In this document: one piece after another, positions 37,261 to 45,984 of the stretch
Layout: every line of letters begins with the position of its first letter
Position numbering within the stretch: the stretch's first letter is position 1
Assembly: GCF_030863805.1 (NCBI RefSeq)
Contig: NZ_CP132957.1
Location: 124,001 to 188,000, forward strand
DNA from: Kineothrix sp. MB12-C1
GTDB taxonomy: Bacteria; Bacillota; Clostridia; Lachnospirales; Lachnospiraceae
DNA: 64,000 nucleotides
Reading direction: 5' to 3'
The notes under the pieces: model-generated
What the model was told of the DNA's origin: nothing
What the model saw: the letters and a program-made list of their open reading frames with translations, nothing else
Database searches by the model: none
Translations under genes and position numbers: made by a program

Positions 37261-39136
37261 AATAATATTTCACCTCCTGCATTGCGGGCTTTTCCATTCT
37301 GTCTGCAAATACAATTCCGTCCCCGGAAAACTCATAGTCAGAGGGACGATCATCAAAATCACCGCCATAACGGAGGACTTTCTCACCACTCACTTCATCC
37401 TCTACCCAAAGCGCCTGGTCGATATAATCCCAAATAAAGCCTCCCTGATACATTGGATACTCATCGAGCAAACTGATATAGGACTTCATTCCACCGAGAG
37501 AATTCCCCATATCATGCATATATTCACATAAAATAAAAGGCTTAGCCGGATCGTTATCCAAATATTCTCTGACCTGTAAAGGAGAAGCATACATGCGGCT
37601 TTCCACATCCGAAATAGCAGCCTCATATGCCCTGTTATGAACCACTCCTTCATAATGTACCAGACGGCTTTCATCCGTTTCTTTATAAAAGCGATTCATA
37701 CTCTCAATATTATCCCCCGCATAGGACTCATTTCCCAAAGACCAAAATAGTATGGATGTATGGTTCTTAAATACTTCGAAGTTCGTCTTCGCCCTGTCCA
37801 TCACTACATCTTTCCATTCGGGAATACTTCCCGGAATGTTCCATGACGGTTCAACGACCCCCATCTTCTGCCAGGATCCATGGGACTCCAAGTTCACTTC
37901 CGCCATCATGTAGATGCCATTTTGATCACACATATGATACCAGGAAATCTGATTCGGATAATGGCTCGTTCTGACGGAATTGATATTATTTTCCTTCATC
38001 GTCTTCATATCCCATTCCATCTCACTCCGACCAATACAACGGCCGTTTTCAGCGCTCCATTCATGCCGGTTAACACCATTTAAAATCAAGCGTTTGCCGT
38101 TGAGCAACATTATCTTATCCTTAATCTCAATTCTTCGAAAGCCGACCGGATAGGAAATGAACTCTTCCACCAGGCCATCTTTCGTTTCTAAGACTATCCC
38201 TAATTCATATAAGTAAGGATTCTCATTGCTCCATGCAACTACACCGTTAAGAGCTACGGATTCTATCTGAACCTCTTCTCCCATAGGAAGCCTCTGTTCC
38301 AAACAGACTCCTCCCTTCTTATCGGTTAAAGTCACTATCACAGTTCCTTCCTTTTCCATATCCTTAGAAGAAAGCTTAAGAGAAAGAGAGAAGCTCCCGG
38401 ATGTATTATCCTCTGCAAGTATAGGCTTCGCCCAGAAATCTTCCACATGCAGATCCGGCTTTGCATATAGGGTCACATTCCGGTAAATGCCAAAGAAACG
38501 AAAGAAGTCCTGATCTTCCAAAAAAGCTGCCGTGCTGCGTTTATGTACTTCTACAGAGATTACATTGCCTGTTTCCTTAATAAAAGGAGTTAGGTCAAAC
38601 TCGGAAGGGGTGAAACTATCTTCTGCATAGCCGACAAAATGCCCGTTTAACCATAGATACATGGCCTGTTCCACTCCTTCGAAGCAGATAATAACCCGCT
38701 TATTCTTAAGTCCCTCCTCCAGGTCGAACTCTTTACGGTAGGAGCCTACCGGGTTATAGTCGGCCATACTAAAGCTTCCTGCCTCAGTATTTTCCTGTAA
38801 AAGTGCATGAGCAGGCCTACGAAATACATGTCCTTCCCACGGGTACATCGTATTGATATAATGAATCTTATCATATCCGGAAAGCTCGATATGCCCCGGA
38901 ACCTTAATATCATGAAAGCCTTCTTCTACATATTCCTCCAGATAGAAATCCGCCGGACGCTCCATCGCATTTATGGAATAGCAGAACTTCCATTCGCCAT
39001 TCAATGACTGTTCCAGAGAACTTTCTCCTCTCTCGAACTCTTCCTGGCTGCGGTACCACTTATGGTCGCTGCGCGCCGGCAGCTGATTCACCCTGAAAAC
39101 CTCAGGTTGATCCAGCCATGCAATCTCTGCCTTCAT
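37244..39136 (-). CDS. lacL: Beta-galactosidase large subunit
   Basis: 630 residues, the N-terminal part of a GH2 beta-galactosidase: sugar-binding jelly roll, Ig-like domain and TIM barrel, ending EVKYYYGLHK where LacZ continues. The acid/base Glu is E470 in WSLGNES, the nucleophile E538 in FILCEYMH. The active enzyme needs LacM, encoded downstream with a 17-nt overlap. AGGAGG precedes ATG 39136. It is the last-but-one gene of the unit of transporter and regulator genes at 39171-44790. Confidence 0.95.
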   Translation of the reverse strand: MKAEIAWLDQPEVFRVNQLPARSDHKWYRSQEEFERGESSLEQSLNGEWKFCYSINAMERPADFYLEEYVEEGFHDIKVPGHIELSGYDKIHYINTMYPWEGHVFRRPAHALLQENTEAGSFSMADYNPVGSYRKEFDLEEGLKNKRVIICFEGVEQAMYLWLNGHFVGYAEDSFTPSEFDLTPFIKETGNVISVEVHKRSTAAFLEDQDFFRFFGIYRNVTLYAKPDLHVEDFWAKPILAEDNTSGSFSLSLKLSSKDMEKEGTVIVTLTDKKGGVCLEQRLPMGEEVQIESVALNGVVAWSNENPYLYELGIVLETKDGLVEEFISYPVGFRRIEIKDKIMLLNGKRLILNGVNRHEWSAENGRCIGRSEMEWDMKTMKENNINSVRTSHYPNQISWYHMCDQNGIYMMAEVNLESHGSWQKMGVVEPSWNIPGSIPEWKDVVMDRAKTNFEVFKNHTSILFWSLGNESYAGDNIESMNRFYKETDESRLVHYEGVVHNRAYEAAISDVESRMYASPLQVREYLDNDPAKPFILCEYMHDMGNSLGGMKSYISLLDEYPMYQGGFIWDYIDQALWVEDEVSGEKVLRYGGDFDDRPSDYEFSGDGIVFADRMEKPAMQEVKYYYGLHK

Positions 39137-39170
39137 AAAGCTTCCTCCTTACAAAATCTTTGTATTTTAC

Positions 39171-40004
39171 TTATTCCTTCACGGCCCCTGCCGCTACACC
39201 TGCCAATATGTATCTTTGGAAAAATACATAAATCGCTATAGTCGGTATCATAATAATGATAATACCGGCAGCCAACGTCTGCCACGAGCCTTGTTGTGCA
39301 TTCGCATAGTCCATCAAAAAGGTAGTGAGCGTGCGCAGCTTGTTTCTCGGCATGTATAGGTACGGAATATACATATCGTTAATAATATTAATCGCTTTGA
39401 TAATACATACGGTCGCTGTGGCCGGTGCCAGCAATGGGAAAATAATCTTGATAAACAATCCGAAATAACTGCAGCCATCGATGAGTGCCGCTTCATCCAG
39501 AGCAACCGATAATCCCGAAATGAATTGTCTGTAAATATAAAGCTGCATTAAATCGGATGCCACATAGATTACAATAGGCGCTCCCAGTGAATTGTATAAC
39601 CCAAGCCCTTGTATTACTTGAAAACGTGCAATCTCCGTTACGAAAGTCGGGATGAGCATCCCTATGAAAAACAAGGATACCACAAGCTTTTTCCCTCTGA
39701 ATTCGAATCGTTCAATAATAAAAGCTGTTATCGTACCGAACATTACATTAAAGAAAAGAGATACTATCAATATAATACCTGTATTCTTAAAGCCAATCAA
39801 TAGGTATTTGTTCGATAAAACATCTTTAAAGTTATCAAAGGTAACTCTATTCCATTCCGGCAATAGCAAAGGAGAAGTTGCCACCATATCAGCCTTTGTT
39901 TTCAATGCGGCGAACAAAGTAAGGATAATCGGAGCCATGACAAGTATTACCATGCCTACACAAAGAATCTGCTTTATCGCTTGTTCTGAAATTCTCTTTA
40001 TCAT
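39171..40004 (-). CDS. Carbohydrate ABC transporter permease, MalG type
   Basis: Inner-membrane subunit of a sugar ABC importer (CUT1). 277 residues, six hydrophobic segments, with the coupling EAA loop EAALIDGCSYFGLFIKIIFPLL near residue 165-190 and the C-terminal IIIIMIPTIAIYVFFQRYILAGVAAGAVKE tail typical of MalG-like proteins. GGAAGGG lies before ATG 40004, and the start is just past the stop codon of the other permease gene. The ATPase subunit is not encoded here, as is usual for CUT1 systems that share one ATPase. Confidence 0.9.
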   Translation of the reverse strand: MIKRISEQAIKQILCVGMVILVMAPIILTLFAALKTKADMVATSPLLLPEWNRVTFDNFKDVLSNKYLLIGFKNTGIILIVSLFFNVMFGTITAFIIERFEFRGKKLVVSLFFIGMLIPTFVTEIARFQVIQGLGLYNSLGAPIVIYVASDLMQLYIYRQFISGLSVALDEAALIDGCSYFGLFIKIIFPLLAPATATVCIIKAINIINDMYIPYLYMPRNKLRTLTTFLMDYANAQQGSWQTLAAGIIIIMIPTIAIYVFFQRYILAGVAAGAVKE

Positions 40005-40005
40005 A

Positions 40006-40902
40006 TCAACCCTTCCTCCTATCCTTAAGTATCAACCCATGAATCACTTTATTCTGAACGAGATAAATAGCCACAATCATAATCATAATCGCCACAGCCA
40101 TTGTAGATGCAAGACCGAAATTAGAATAAGTGAATGCCGTAGATATCGTGTAAAGCGTAAATGTAGAAGACGCATAGCCGGGGCCTCCTGACGTGATAAC
40201 GAAGGGTATATCGAACACTTGAAGGGCACCTCTAATGTTATCGAACAATACAAAGTCTACCATAAGCATAATTCCGGGGATCTGGATATACTTAAATAAC
40301 TGCCAGGAGGTCGCTCCATCCACTCGCGCCGCCTCCGCCACATCCTGAGGAATTGATTGCAACGCTGCCATAAAAAGAATTACGTGATATCCGCTGAAGC
40401 GCCATACGGAAACAAAGGCCAGCACATAATTTACTATTTTTGGATCCGACAGCCAGCTTCTGATTAAAAACTCCAGATTAAGCACTTCTAAAATAGCATC
40501 GAAGGCTCCGTTAATCGGGGAGAAAAAGTAAGAAAAGGCATAGGCGACCGCAACACCATTGATAATGTAAGGCATAAATACCATCGTCTTATAAAACTTG
40601 GCAGCACGAAGTTTTCCTGTCAAAATTACGGCAAATCCAAGTTCCACCGCAATCATAAAAAGATGAATGACGAAATAAACGGCATTATTTTTCAGCGATA
40701 GCCATAAATCTTTATTTTTCAGCATGGAAACATAATTAGCCAGACCGACGATATCATTTTTATCCGAATAGCCATCCCAATTGGTGAAGCTCATACGAAA
40801 CAGATCCATCGCCGGAACGACAACAAATATGATTAATAATATAATAGGAACGACCAATGCCGTTATTATGAACTGCATCCTCTTTTTTCTTAATCTGCTC
40901 AT
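40006..40902 (-). CDS. Carbohydrate ABC transporter permease, MalF type
   Basis: 298 residues; six hydrophobic segments. The EAA loop DVAEAARVDGATSWQLFKYI near residues 194-213 is the site that contacts the ATPase. It starts FIITALVVPIILLIIFVVVP after a basic N-terminus. It is encoded 83 nt downstream of the solute-binding lipoprotein gene and immediately before the MalG-type gene, giving the standard CUT1 order. Confidence 0.9.
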   Translation of the reverse strand: MSRLRKKRMQFIITALVVPIILLIIFVVVPAMDLFRMSFTNWDGYSDKNDIVGLANYVSMLKNKDLWLSLKNNAVYFVIHLFMIAVELGFAVILTGKLRAAKFYKTMVFMPYIINGVAVAYAFSYFFSPINGAFDAILEVLNLEFLIRSWLSDPKIVNYVLAFVSVWRFSGYHVILFMAALQSIPQDVAEAARVDGATSWQLFKYIQIPGIMLMVDFVLFDNIRGALQVFDIPFVITSGGPGYASSTFTLYTISTAFTYSNFGLASTMAVAIMIMIVAIYLVQNKVIHGLILKDRRKG

Positions 40903-40985
40903 AGCAATAACTGTGCTCCTTCTATTGTTTCATTTGATTTGAAAATTTGAGGACTGCTTTTGGCAGTCCTCGCATCGTTTCCTTC

Positions 40986-42362
40986 TTACTTAATTTGCAA
41001 TTTACTTCTGGCATCTGTCCATTTTGCGTTCAATTCATCGAATGCAGCATTTAAGTCAAAGCCATCTGTCATCATCTGCGCACCAAGTTTCTTATAATCG
41101 AAAGTTGTTTCATTTTGTATCGCTGTAAAGTCATCCCCACCGCCATCATACATAATCAATACTTTATCAGGAGTGAGTTCGTCTGCCTGTGCCAATACAG
41201 GATCTTTATCCTTAGGGAAGTTTGTCATGGATGATGCTGAGGATACATAATTGATGTAATCCGGATACCATGCATCTGAGTAGAACCATTCCACGAAAGC
41301 AATCGCTGCTTCCTGATTCTTAGAATGTGTTGTTACACCCATGAAGGAGTCTCCCTGTACAATTACATTATAAGGATCGGAGGTTGTATTTCTTGTAGGC
41401 AGATAGAATGTTCCGAGCTCAGAAATGTCTTCTGCTCCATTTTGTATGTTCTGAAGCCCCCAATCTCCTAAAGCAATAATCGCTGCACTTTTAGCTGCGA
41501 ATAAAGAAGTTACCTGATCATTACCAAGCCCCAATGGATCTTTGCCGAGCACACCTGATGTAAATAAGCTATATACCTTATTGTATGCCTTATTGATATC
41601 AGTTCCCTCTGCAAAAGGAGTATCCTCTCCCGCCATGGTATTCCAATTCTGTCCATTTCCGGCTTCCAGTGCAGGCATAAACTCCATATAAGGATAATCA
41701 GGCCATTCATCCTTTAATCCGCAAGCGATTGCCATAAAGTCTGCATTATCTTTCCCATAATAATCTTGTAACGTTTTAGCAGCTTCTTCCAGTTCTGTCC
41801 ATGTAGTAGGTACTTCCACACCCGCTTCTGCGAACATATCTTTCCAATAATATACATATTCATAACCGGAAGTCATAGGAATACCTAATACTTTACCGTC
41901 AATGGCATAGCCGGAAGCCAACTCGTTATTCACACTTGCCTCTGTTCCTGATAAATCTACAAGATAGTCTTTGAATCGCGATAAGGTAAAAGGTTTATTA
42001 AACATTACATCCGGTAATTGGTTCGCAGATGCACGCATCTTCATCGCATTCCAATATTCGCTGTCGTCTTTGATTTTCTCAACTTCAATGTCTACATTAG
42101 GATATCTCTCCTGAAATCTTCCTACCATATCATTGTCCTCGATAAAATCATTTAAATTGTTATCCCATATTGCAAAAGTAATGGTACCGCTTAAATCCGT
42201 CTTATCCGTCTGTGTTTCCGGAGCCTCCTCCTTCTTCGTTTCGGACACCGTTTCCTGTGCCGGAGTTTCTGTCGTCTCCGCTGTGTTCTTGTTTCCGCAT
42301 CCTGCAAGAGCAGATACAGCCATTACTCCGATTAATAAGGTTGCTAACATTCTTCTTTTCAT
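40986..42362 (-). CDS. Sugar ABC transporter substrate-binding lipoprotein
   Basis: 458 residues from ATG 42362 (GGGAGGA upstream). The signal peptide MKRRMLATLLIGVMAVSALAGC ends with a lipobox, so Cys 22 is lipidated and anchors the protein. A threonine/glutamate-rich linker (about residues 27-52) leads into a family 1 solute-binding domain. Given LacL/LacM downstream, a beta-galactoside or related oligosaccharide is the likely ligand; this is inference. Confidence 0.92.
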   Translation of the reverse strand: MKRRMLATLLIGVMAVSALAGCGNKNTAETTETPAQETVSETKKEEAPETQTDKTDLSGTITFAIWDNNLNDFIEDNDMVGRFQERYPNVDIEVEKIKDDSEYWNAMKMRASANQLPDVMFNKPFTLSRFKDYLVDLSGTEASVNNELASGYAIDGKVLGIPMTSGYEYVYYWKDMFAEAGVEVPTTWTELEEAAKTLQDYYGKDNADFMAIACGLKDEWPDYPYMEFMPALEAGNGQNWNTMAGEDTPFAEGTDINKAYNKVYSLFTSGVLGKDPLGLGNDQVTSLFAAKSAAIIALGDWGLQNIQNGAEDISELGTFYLPTRNTTSDPYNVIVQGDSFMGVTTHSKNQEAAIAFVEWFYSDAWYPDYINYVSSASSMTNFPKDKDPVLAQADELTPDKVLIMYDGGGDDFTAIQNETTFDYKKLGAQMMTDGFDLNAAFDELNAKWTDARSKLQIK

Positions 42363-42414
42363 TGAGCAATTCCTCCCTTTCATTTTGTGGCTTAATCATA
42401 GCAATCAAGGGAAA

Positions 42415-42485
42415 ATGATACCATCTCTTATCGTTATTTTTATTGATGTTTCTTCAGCTTTCCATTTTTCCGTTTCTTGATGTTT
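42415..42485 (-). promoter_or_regulatory. Candidate AraC-type operator and promoter of the sugar transporter genes
   Basis: The nonamer AAACATCAA (minus strand) occurs twice as a direct repeat, at 42443-42451 and 42477-42485, 34 bp apart, about three helical turns. A TATCAT -10-like hexamer lies at 42415-42420. The nearer box would occupy the -35 region, which otherwise matches poorly, as expected for AraC-dependent activation. Confidence 0.4.
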
Positions 42486-42510
42486 TGAAAGTTTTACTGA
42501 TATATCGTAA

Positions 42511-42538
42511 GAAAACCATGCGTATTTACATGGTTTTC
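42511..42538 (-). terminator. Hairpin overlapping the 3' end of the AraC-type gene
   Basis: GAAAACCATG and CATGGTTTTC are perfect 10-bp arms around an 8-nt loop, and the TAA stop codon (42526-42528) is in the loop. The last codons (KTM) form the 5' arm. The following minus-strand sequence is T-rich only in part (TTTTCTTACG). Confidence 0.65.
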
Positions 42539-44790
42539 CGGTACTGAGCGGGACTAATTCCATTTATCTTCTTGAACATCCTATTGAAATGTTCCACATT
42601 ATGATATCCTGTCATCTCAGCAATTTCATATACCTTAAAGCTAGTTGTCTTTAATAATTCCCTCGCCTTTTGCATCCGGAGACCTGTTACATACGAAGAG
42701 AAATTCTCTCCCGATTCCTTCGTAAAACGATTGGTAAAATATTTTTCATTTAAGCCCACATGTTCAGCTACTCGTCCGAGAGAAAGTTCCGTATCTTCAT
42801 AATGATCGGTAATATAACGCTTGGCTCTTACTACCATATCTGTTTCTGAGGCATTAAGCTTAGAAGCGGAATAATCCATAATCCATGCAAAATAATTGGT
42901 CAGCCATATTTTCAAACTTCTAGTATCTTCAATGTTACGAAATTTCTCAATATAGTCATATTGTTTTCCAAACACTTCAAAAAAACTGGAATTATCTTCG
43001 CCAAATCGGTTTCCTATCGCTAAAATAGCCGCGCTGACCCTTCTTGAAATTTCCTCCATGGAATGACCACGAAACCATTCGAATAACTTTTCCTTTTCCT
43101 CCACCATATTTTTCTCATCCGCAATATAAAGGGCTCCGGCCAGTTTTCCATATTCTTGTGATAACATAAGAATCTCATCCCAATGAAAGGATTCATCACT
43201 TAAATCAATAATTGCACATTCGCCTTTCAAATGACGAAGGCATATTCTATTCCTGATATCCGTAACTTGATAATCGAACTCTGTATATCCCAAAGTCTTC
43301 TGTCCAATTACTGCCGAAATCTTCACATCGAACTCCATTCGTCCGATTCTTTGCAGTTCTTGTATCATTTTCATAATTCCTGGCAGATAGTCTTTTTCAT
43401 TAATTCTATAATACACAAAAAAGAAGGAAGGCTGTTCTATGTATATGCTGCATCTGGAAGCGAACCTAGGGTTGCGTTCGAAGCTATCAGCAAGCTTAGA
43501 AGCACTCTTTCTCTCATTCTCCTCCCCACGGTATCCTTCTATAAAAAAGCCAAGTATCGCATAGCTTTCCGCAAAAAATTCTCCAAAGATCGAGTTTACT
43601 TCTTCCGGCGTCATTTCTCCTTGAATCATTGCCGCCAAATAGTCTTTTGCGCCCTTTCCTACACTCTTCATTCTATCTTCATATTCCTTAATTAACACAT
43701 TCAACCTTCTTACCATGGCATTGAACTGATGAATCATCATCCGAATCTCAGATTGACCGCTGGGTGATATATGCACCTCCAGATTCCCTTCCTCTACCTG
43801 CCTTAGTCCACTGCTGATTTCTTCTACCGGCTTTACAATGCTTCGCAGACAATACCTGGAAAAATATGCTGCAAACCCAAAAATCAGTATTGCAGCAGAA
43901 AGAAGGAACATTGCATTCTTCCAGTAATCAGCAGTAAGTTGCGAGGTCTTAATATAGCTCTCAATATACCATGCCATATCGTTAAACTCGATCGGTGTCC
44001 TCACGAGAGTATATTCTCCGCTTAAAAAATTGTTATCCTCTTCTTCATTCGTAGAAAAAACAATTTCACCATCATTATTCGTAATCTGTGTAATACCTAG
44101 TTTATTCTTTCCTGATTGATAATCAAGATTATATTTCTTAATTCTTTCCGCCGCTGCTGTTGAATGATAGAAGGTTACCATTTCTATCTTCTGAGAGCGG
44201 TCTGTCATCACATCCGGTGCGAGGGCAAATGCTAAAACGAGCATATCCTTCCTTCCGCCCATAAAAAGATCGTTAACTGAACCTGTATCGTAAGATCCAA
44301 CAAATACTCGATTGGGATTCACAAGTGCTGATTGATACCATTTTGTATCCTTAATTTCTTCTGCTGGACGTTGAATATCATTCTTAATATAAGTATCCCT
44401 GCCGCTTTTCATATAAAAACCCACAGAAATAATATCTTTCACCGGTTCCAATGCCAGATTCCCCGCTTGTGATAATTTCTGTTCATTTATATAGCGAATC
44501 TCCCTATCCGCCGTATCCGTTCCTGCCGCATAAGCTAATATTTCACTATTATTCGTATAAATCAAATGTGATAGACGCATAGACATTACATTGATATCCG
44601 ATAAAAGTTCAGTAATAACCGTTTCTTGCGCCCGCTTGATATTCTCAACTGCCTGATTCTTAAACTGCTGGTTCAACACGAGAAGCGAAATAATTAATAC
44701 GATTAATATCGGTATCATAATAAAAAGAAGAAATAGCATATTATATACTGTTTTTAATGGAAGCATTCTCATTTTTTGTTTTCTGAACAT
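42526..44790 (-). CDS. Membrane sensor with AraC-type DNA-binding domain
   Basis: 754 residues. A basic N-terminus and membrane helix (about 18-40) lead to an extracellular sensor domain (about 45-285), a second helix (about 290-312), a HAMP-like segment (SIVKPVEEISSGLRQVEEGN), a middle signalling region and a C-terminal double helix-turn-helix AraC domain (about 655-752, LGRVAEHVGLNEKYFTNRFTKESG). One-polypeptide sensor/regulators of this layout control neighbouring sugar ABC genes in Clostridia and Paenibacilli. It lies upstream of the transporter and lac genes and is probably their activator. Not recognised as a characterised member. Confidence 0.85.
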   Translation of the reverse strand: MFRKQKMRMLPLKTVYNMLFLLFIMIPILIVLIISLLVLNQQFKNQAVENIKRAQETVITELLSDINVMSMRLSHLIYTNNSEILAYAAGTDTADREIRYINEQKLSQAGNLALEPVKDIISVGFYMKSGRDTYIKNDIQRPAEEIKDTKWYQSALVNPNRVFVGSYDTGSVNDLFMGGRKDMLVLAFALAPDVMTDRSQKIEMVTFYHSTAAAERIKKYNLDYQSGKNKLGITQITNNDGEIVFSTNEEEDNNFLSGEYTLVRTPIEFNDMAWYIESYIKTSQLTADYWKNAMFLLSAAILIFGFAAYFSRYCLRSIVKPVEEISSGLRQVEEGNLEVHISPSGQSEIRMMIHQFNAMVRRLNVLIKEYEDRMKSVGKGAKDYLAAMIQGEMTPEEVNSIFGEFFAESYAILGFFIEGYRGEENERKSASKLADSFERNPRFASRCSIYIEQPSFFFVYYRINEKDYLPGIMKMIQELQRIGRMEFDVKISAVIGQKTLGYTEFDYQVTDIRNRICLRHLKGECAIIDLSDESFHWDEILMLSQEYGKLAGALYIADEKNMVEEKEKLFEWFRGHSMEEISRRVSAAILAIGNRFGEDNSSFFEVFGKQYDYIEKFRNIEDTRSLKIWLTNYFAWIMDYSASKLNASETDMVVRAKRYITDHYEDTELSLGRVAEHVGLNEKYFTNRFTKESGENFSSYVTGLRMQKARELLKTTSFKVYEIAEMTGYHNVEHFNRMFKKINGISPAQYRKTM

Positions 44791-44884
44791 CCCTGGCCCT
44801 CATATAGTCATCGATATCGTAAAGTTTCTGCTGCATACTTCTTTATCTACTGAAAATTCTATCAGAATTTATTTCACGCTTTTC

Positions 44885-44893
44885 ATTATATCA
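44885..44893 (-). promoter_or_regulatory. Extended -10 promoter of the AraC-type gene
   Basis: On the minus strand TGATATAAT (extended -10) lies 95 bp before the start codon. Its -35 region falls inside the terminator hairpin of the neighbouring gene and is not a consensus match. Confidence 0.45.
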
Positions 44894-44894
44894 T

Positions 44895-44934
44895 AAAAAA
44901 GGTATCGTAGCCTCTCGAGATTACGATACCTTTT
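44895..44934 (-). terminator. Terminator of the GGGtGRT-protein gene
   Basis: AAAAGGTATCGTA pairs perfectly with TACGATACCTTTT (13 bp) around a 12-nt loop and ends in a run of T on the minus strand. It follows the gene's stop codon by about 27 nt. Confidence 0.9.
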
Positions 44935-44961
44935 AATTTTATTATTATCCGCTTAGATTAA

Positions 44962-45972
44962 TTAAAACTTTCCTGCATTAGCAGCTTCTTCGATGGAAAC
45001 TGCAACTGCAACAGTCATACCGACCATCGGGTTGTTACCAGCTCCGATAAGACCCATCATTTCAACGTGAGCCGGTACAGAAGAAGAACCTGCAAACTGT
45101 GCGTCAGAGTGCATACGTCCCATAGTATCTGTCATACCATAAGAAGCAGGACCTGCCGCCATGTTATCCGGGTGAAGGGTACGTCCCGTACCGCCGCCGG
45201 ATGCAACAGAGAAATATTTCTTGCCCTGTTCCATACATTCTTTCTTGTATGTACCTGCAACGGGATGCTGGAATCTTGTAGGATTGGTGGAGTTACCTGT
45301 GATGGAAACATCAACACCTTCCTTGTGCATAATTGCAACGCCTTCACAAACATCGTTTGCACCATAGCAGTTAACTTTTGCACGAAGTCCTTCAGAATAA
45401 GACTTTCTGTATACTTCTTTTACCTCATTGGTATAAGGATTATATTCCGTCTCAACGAAGGTAAATCCGTTAATTCTGGAAATAACTTGAGCAGCATCTT
45501 TTCCAAGACCGTTCAAGATAACTCTTAAAGGTTTTTTACGAACTTTGTTCGCCTTTTCAGCGATACCGATAGCACCTTCTGCTGCTGCAAAAGATTCATG
45601 TCCTGCAAGGAAACAGAAGCATTCTGTCTCTTCTTCTAATAACATCTTGCCAAGGTTACCATGTCCAATACCTACAACACGTGTATCTGCAACGGAACCG
45701 GGAATACAGAAAGACTGAATACCTTCGCCAATTGCTGCTGCTGCATCTGCTGCTTTTCTGCAATCTTTTTTAATTGCGATTGCTGCACCTACGATATAAG
45801 CCCAGCAAGCATTCTCAAAACAGATAGGCTGAATAGCCTTAACCTGGTCATATACATTAAGACCTGCGTCTTTTGTGATTTTTTCTGCTTCTTCGATAGA
45901 AGAGATTCCATAGCTATTCAACACGGAATTAATTTTATCAATTCTTCTTTCATATGATTCAAATAAAGCCAT
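44962..45972 (-). CDS. GGGtGRT protein
   Basis: 336 residues. It carries the family signature SVASGGGTGRTLHPDNMA near residue 255, plus many alanine/glycine helices and cysteines (FCIPGSVAD, ETECFCFLAG). The family is named after this motif and is found in Clostridia next to an iron-sulfur scaffold-like protein; its biochemical role is not established. AGGAGGAC precedes ATG 45972, and the gene starts 12 nt after the scaffold gene ends. A strong terminator follows. No membrane helices or signal peptide. Confidence 0.9.
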   Translation of the reverse strand: MALFESYERRIDKINSVLNSYGISSIEEAEKITKDAGLNVYDQVKAIQPICFENACWAYIVGAAIAIKKDCRKAADAAAAIGEGIQSFCIPGSVADTRVVGIGHGNLGKMLLEEETECFCFLAGHESFAAAEGAIGIAEKANKVRKKPLRVILNGLGKDAAQVISRINGFTFVETEYNPYTNEVKEVYRKSYSEGLRAKVNCYGANDVCEGVAIMHKEGVDVSITGNSTNPTRFQHPVAGTYKKECMEQGKKYFSVASGGGTGRTLHPDNMAAGPASYGMTDTMGRMHSDAQFAGSSSVPAHVEMMGLIGAGNNPMVGMTVAVAVSIEEAANAGKF

Positions 45973-45984
45973 TTTTAAGTCCTC

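Noticed and set aside
36271-39136. A frameshifted lacZ pseudogene
   Set aside because: The split is at the known LacL/LacM boundary, both parts have strong ribosome sites, and the overlap is 17 nt, as in LacLM systems.
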